Shown piece by piece: positions 62,960-64,000 of a stretch of DNA of 64,000 nt. Position 1 is the stretch's first letter. Every line of letters starts with the position of its first letter. The translations under genes and the position numbers were made by a program. The notes below the pieces were generated by a model, which did no database searches, was not told the origin of the DNA, and saw only the letters and a program-made list of their open reading frames with translations. This DNA is from Muribaculaceae bacterium (GTDB lineage: Bacteria; Bacteroidota; Bacteroidia; Bacteroidales; Muribaculaceae), in assembly GCA_017405965.1 (NCBI GenBank), contig JAFQZK010000011.1, positions 1 through 64,000 of the forward strand, given 5' to 3'.

Positions 62960-62978
62960 AATTTTGCACCTCTACAAA
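62945..62978. promoter_or_regulatory. 34-base palindrome between the mutS and tyrS promoters
   Basis: TTTGTAGAG-AGG-CAAAA, then TTTTG-CAC-CTCTACAAA: 15 of 17 positions are symmetrical. Its centre CAAAATTTTG supplies the -33 element of both divergent promoters. It could be an operator, but a terminator-like or accidental origin is not excluded. Confidence 0.65.
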
Positions 62979-62993
62979 AAATTATTACCTTTG
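62963..62993 (+). promoter_or_regulatory. tyrS promoter
   Basis: TTTG (62963-62966), 19 bases, TACCTTTG (62986-62993). The leader is about 35 bases. Confidence 0.7.
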
Positions 62994-63034
62994 CCGTTCA
63001 AATCGCATATAACTCATCAATAACAATAAAGACA

Positions 63035-64000
63035 ATGAATTTTGTAGAAGAACTGAAATGGCGCGGAATGATCAATGACATCATGCCCGGTGCCGAGGAA
63101 CAACTCAACAAGGAAATGACCAGTGGATACGTGGGAATCGACCCCACCGCCGACTCTCTGCACATCGGCCACCTCGTGGGCGTGATGATGCTCAAGCACC
63201 TGCAGCGCGCAGGCCATCGTCCCATCGCTCTGATCGGCGGTGCAACCGGCATGATCGGCGACCCCTCGATGAAGTCACAGGAGCGCAAGCTCATCGACGA
63301 GGAGACCCTTCGCCACAACCAGGAGTGCATCCGCAAGCAACTGGCCAAGTTCCTGGACTTTGACAGCGATGCCCCCAACCACGCCATCGTGGTCAACAAC
63401 TATGACTGGATGAAGAATTTCACTTTCCTGAGCTTCATCCGCGACATCGGCAAGCACATCACCGTCAACTACATGATGGCCAAGGACAGCGTCAAGAAAC
63501 GCCTGGCTGCCAATGCCGACCATGGCATGTCGTTCACCGAGTTCTCCTATCAGTTGCTGCAGGGTTACGACTTCCTGTACCTCTACGAGCACGAGGGCTG
63601 CAAGCTCCAGATGGGCGGCAGTGACCAGTGGGGCAACATCACCACCGGCACCGAGCTCATTCGCCGCATCAACGGCGGCGAGGCCTACGCCATCACCTGC
63701 CCGCTCATCACCAAGAGCGACGGCACCAAGTTCGGCAAGACCGAGGGCGGCAACGTGTGGCTCGACCCCAAGCGCACCTCACCCTACAAGTTCTACCAGT
63801 TCTGGATCAACGTGAGCGACGAGGATGCCAAGAAGTACATCAAGATCTTCACCGCCCTGCCCCAGGACGAGATCGAAGAGCTGATCGCCGAGCAGGAGAA
63901 GGATCCCGGCCTGCGCCCGCTGCAGAAGCGCCTCGCCAAGGAGATCACCACCATGGTACACAGCGCCGAGGACTATGATATGGCTGTCGAGGCCTCTCAG
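63035..64000 (+). CDS. tyrS: Tyrosyl-tRNA synthetase (truncated by the window end)
   Basis: The first 322 codons are present and the frame is open to the edge. The HIGH motif is in [10 protein letters not shown] (about residues 40-49) and the KMSKS-equivalent appears as KFGKTEGG near 230, as in bacterial TyrRS of this group. Further Tyr-binding residues ([20 protein letters not shown]) are seen. The enzyme charges tRNA-Tyr. The start at 63035 is the first ATG after the promoter. The rest, including the S4 domain, lies beyond the window. Confidence 0.95.
   Translation, partial: MNFVEELKWRGMINDIMPGAEEQLNKEMTSGYVGIDPTADSLHIGHLVGVMMLKHLQRAGHRPIALIGGATGMIGDPSMKSQERKLIDEETLRHNQECIRKQLAKFLDFDSDAPNHAIVVNNYDWMKNFTFLSFIRDIGKHITVNYMMAKDSVKKRLAANADHGMSFTEFSYQLLQGYDFLYLYEHEGCKLQMGGSDQWGNITTGTELIRRINGGEAYAITCPLITKSDGTKFGKTEGGNVWLDPKRTSPYKFYQFWINVSDEDAKKYIKIFTALPQDEIEELIAEQEKDPGLRPLQKRLAKEITTMVHSAEDYDMAVEASQ

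Overview
The window looks like one continuous piece of a Bacteroidales chromosome (phylum Bacteroidota), probably Muribaculaceae- or Prevotellaceae-like; I cannot fix the genus by eye. The evidence is repeated Bacteroidota promoters (TTG/TTTG, 19-20 bases, TAnnTTTG), family content typical of the group (DUF4254, DUF3098, DUF3667, PorT-like barrels, C10 peptidases, dockerin-like C-termini, PKD proteins, glycine-lipid acyltransferases, a three-gene fumarate reductase/succinate dehydrogenase) and an almost complete lack of Shine-Dalgarno sequences. There is no sign of phage, plasmid, insertion sequence or CRISPR; most genes are housekeeping.

Layout. 1-360: a minus-strand promoter and leader running off the left edge, possibly of an rRNA operon. 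360-2.4 kb: a TYW1-like radical SAM protein and RNase HI with a small partner. 2.5-8.3 kb (minus): miaB, DUF4254, two GT9 glycosyltransferases, an epimerase and aroK, tightly packed. 8.4-15.7 kb (minus): a GH27 galactosidase, a metallophosphoesterase, aroA, a CvpA-like protein and two GH25 lysozymes. 15.9-21.9 kb (plus): rnr, mtaB, a GT2 transferase and an Fe-S aldo-keto reductase. 22-28 kb: tdk, a small holin-like membrane protein, a YitT transporter-like protein and a large secreted C10 peptidase. 28-33 kb: an MBOAT acyltransferase, then DUF3098, uppP, truB and queA. 33-37 kb: the fumarate reductase/succinate dehydrogenase operon. 37-40 kb: a tyrosine-rich lipoprotein, a PorT-like barrel and a polytopic membrane protein. 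40-44 kb: two acyltransferases resembling GlsA/GlsB, a Wzi-like barrel and a lipoprotein. 44-52 kb: a YpfJ-like metalloprotease, pgeF, recF, a DciA-like protein, a thioesterase, DUF3667, a single-domain arabinose-5-phosphate isomerase, a TPR-GDPD fusion and ribH. 52-64 kb: a dockerin protein, an alanine symporter, glgB, a PKD protein, a U32 protein, mutS and the 5' part of tyrS.

Functional themes are envelope construction (GT9, GT2, uppP, KdsD-like, GlsA/B-like, Wzi, MBOAT, lysozymes), tRNA modification (miaB, mtaB, truB, queA, U32, TYW1-like), DNA replication and repair (recF, dciA, mutS, rnhA) and anaerobic respiration to succinate.

The most unusual pattern is a class of intergenic arrays with an exact 9-base (sometimes 7-base) period. 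Sequences differ between loci, but each array lies between co-directional genes and stops 5-22 bases before the next start codon. Other points worth a second look are a GT9 paralogue that has lost its predicted catalytic Asp, a TPR protein fused in frame to a GDPD that keeps its own signal peptide, a divergent pgeF/recF promoter pair that seems to give leaderless mRNAs, a 34-base palindrome between mutS and tyrS, and several REP-like palindromes, one lying inside a lipoprotein signal peptide.
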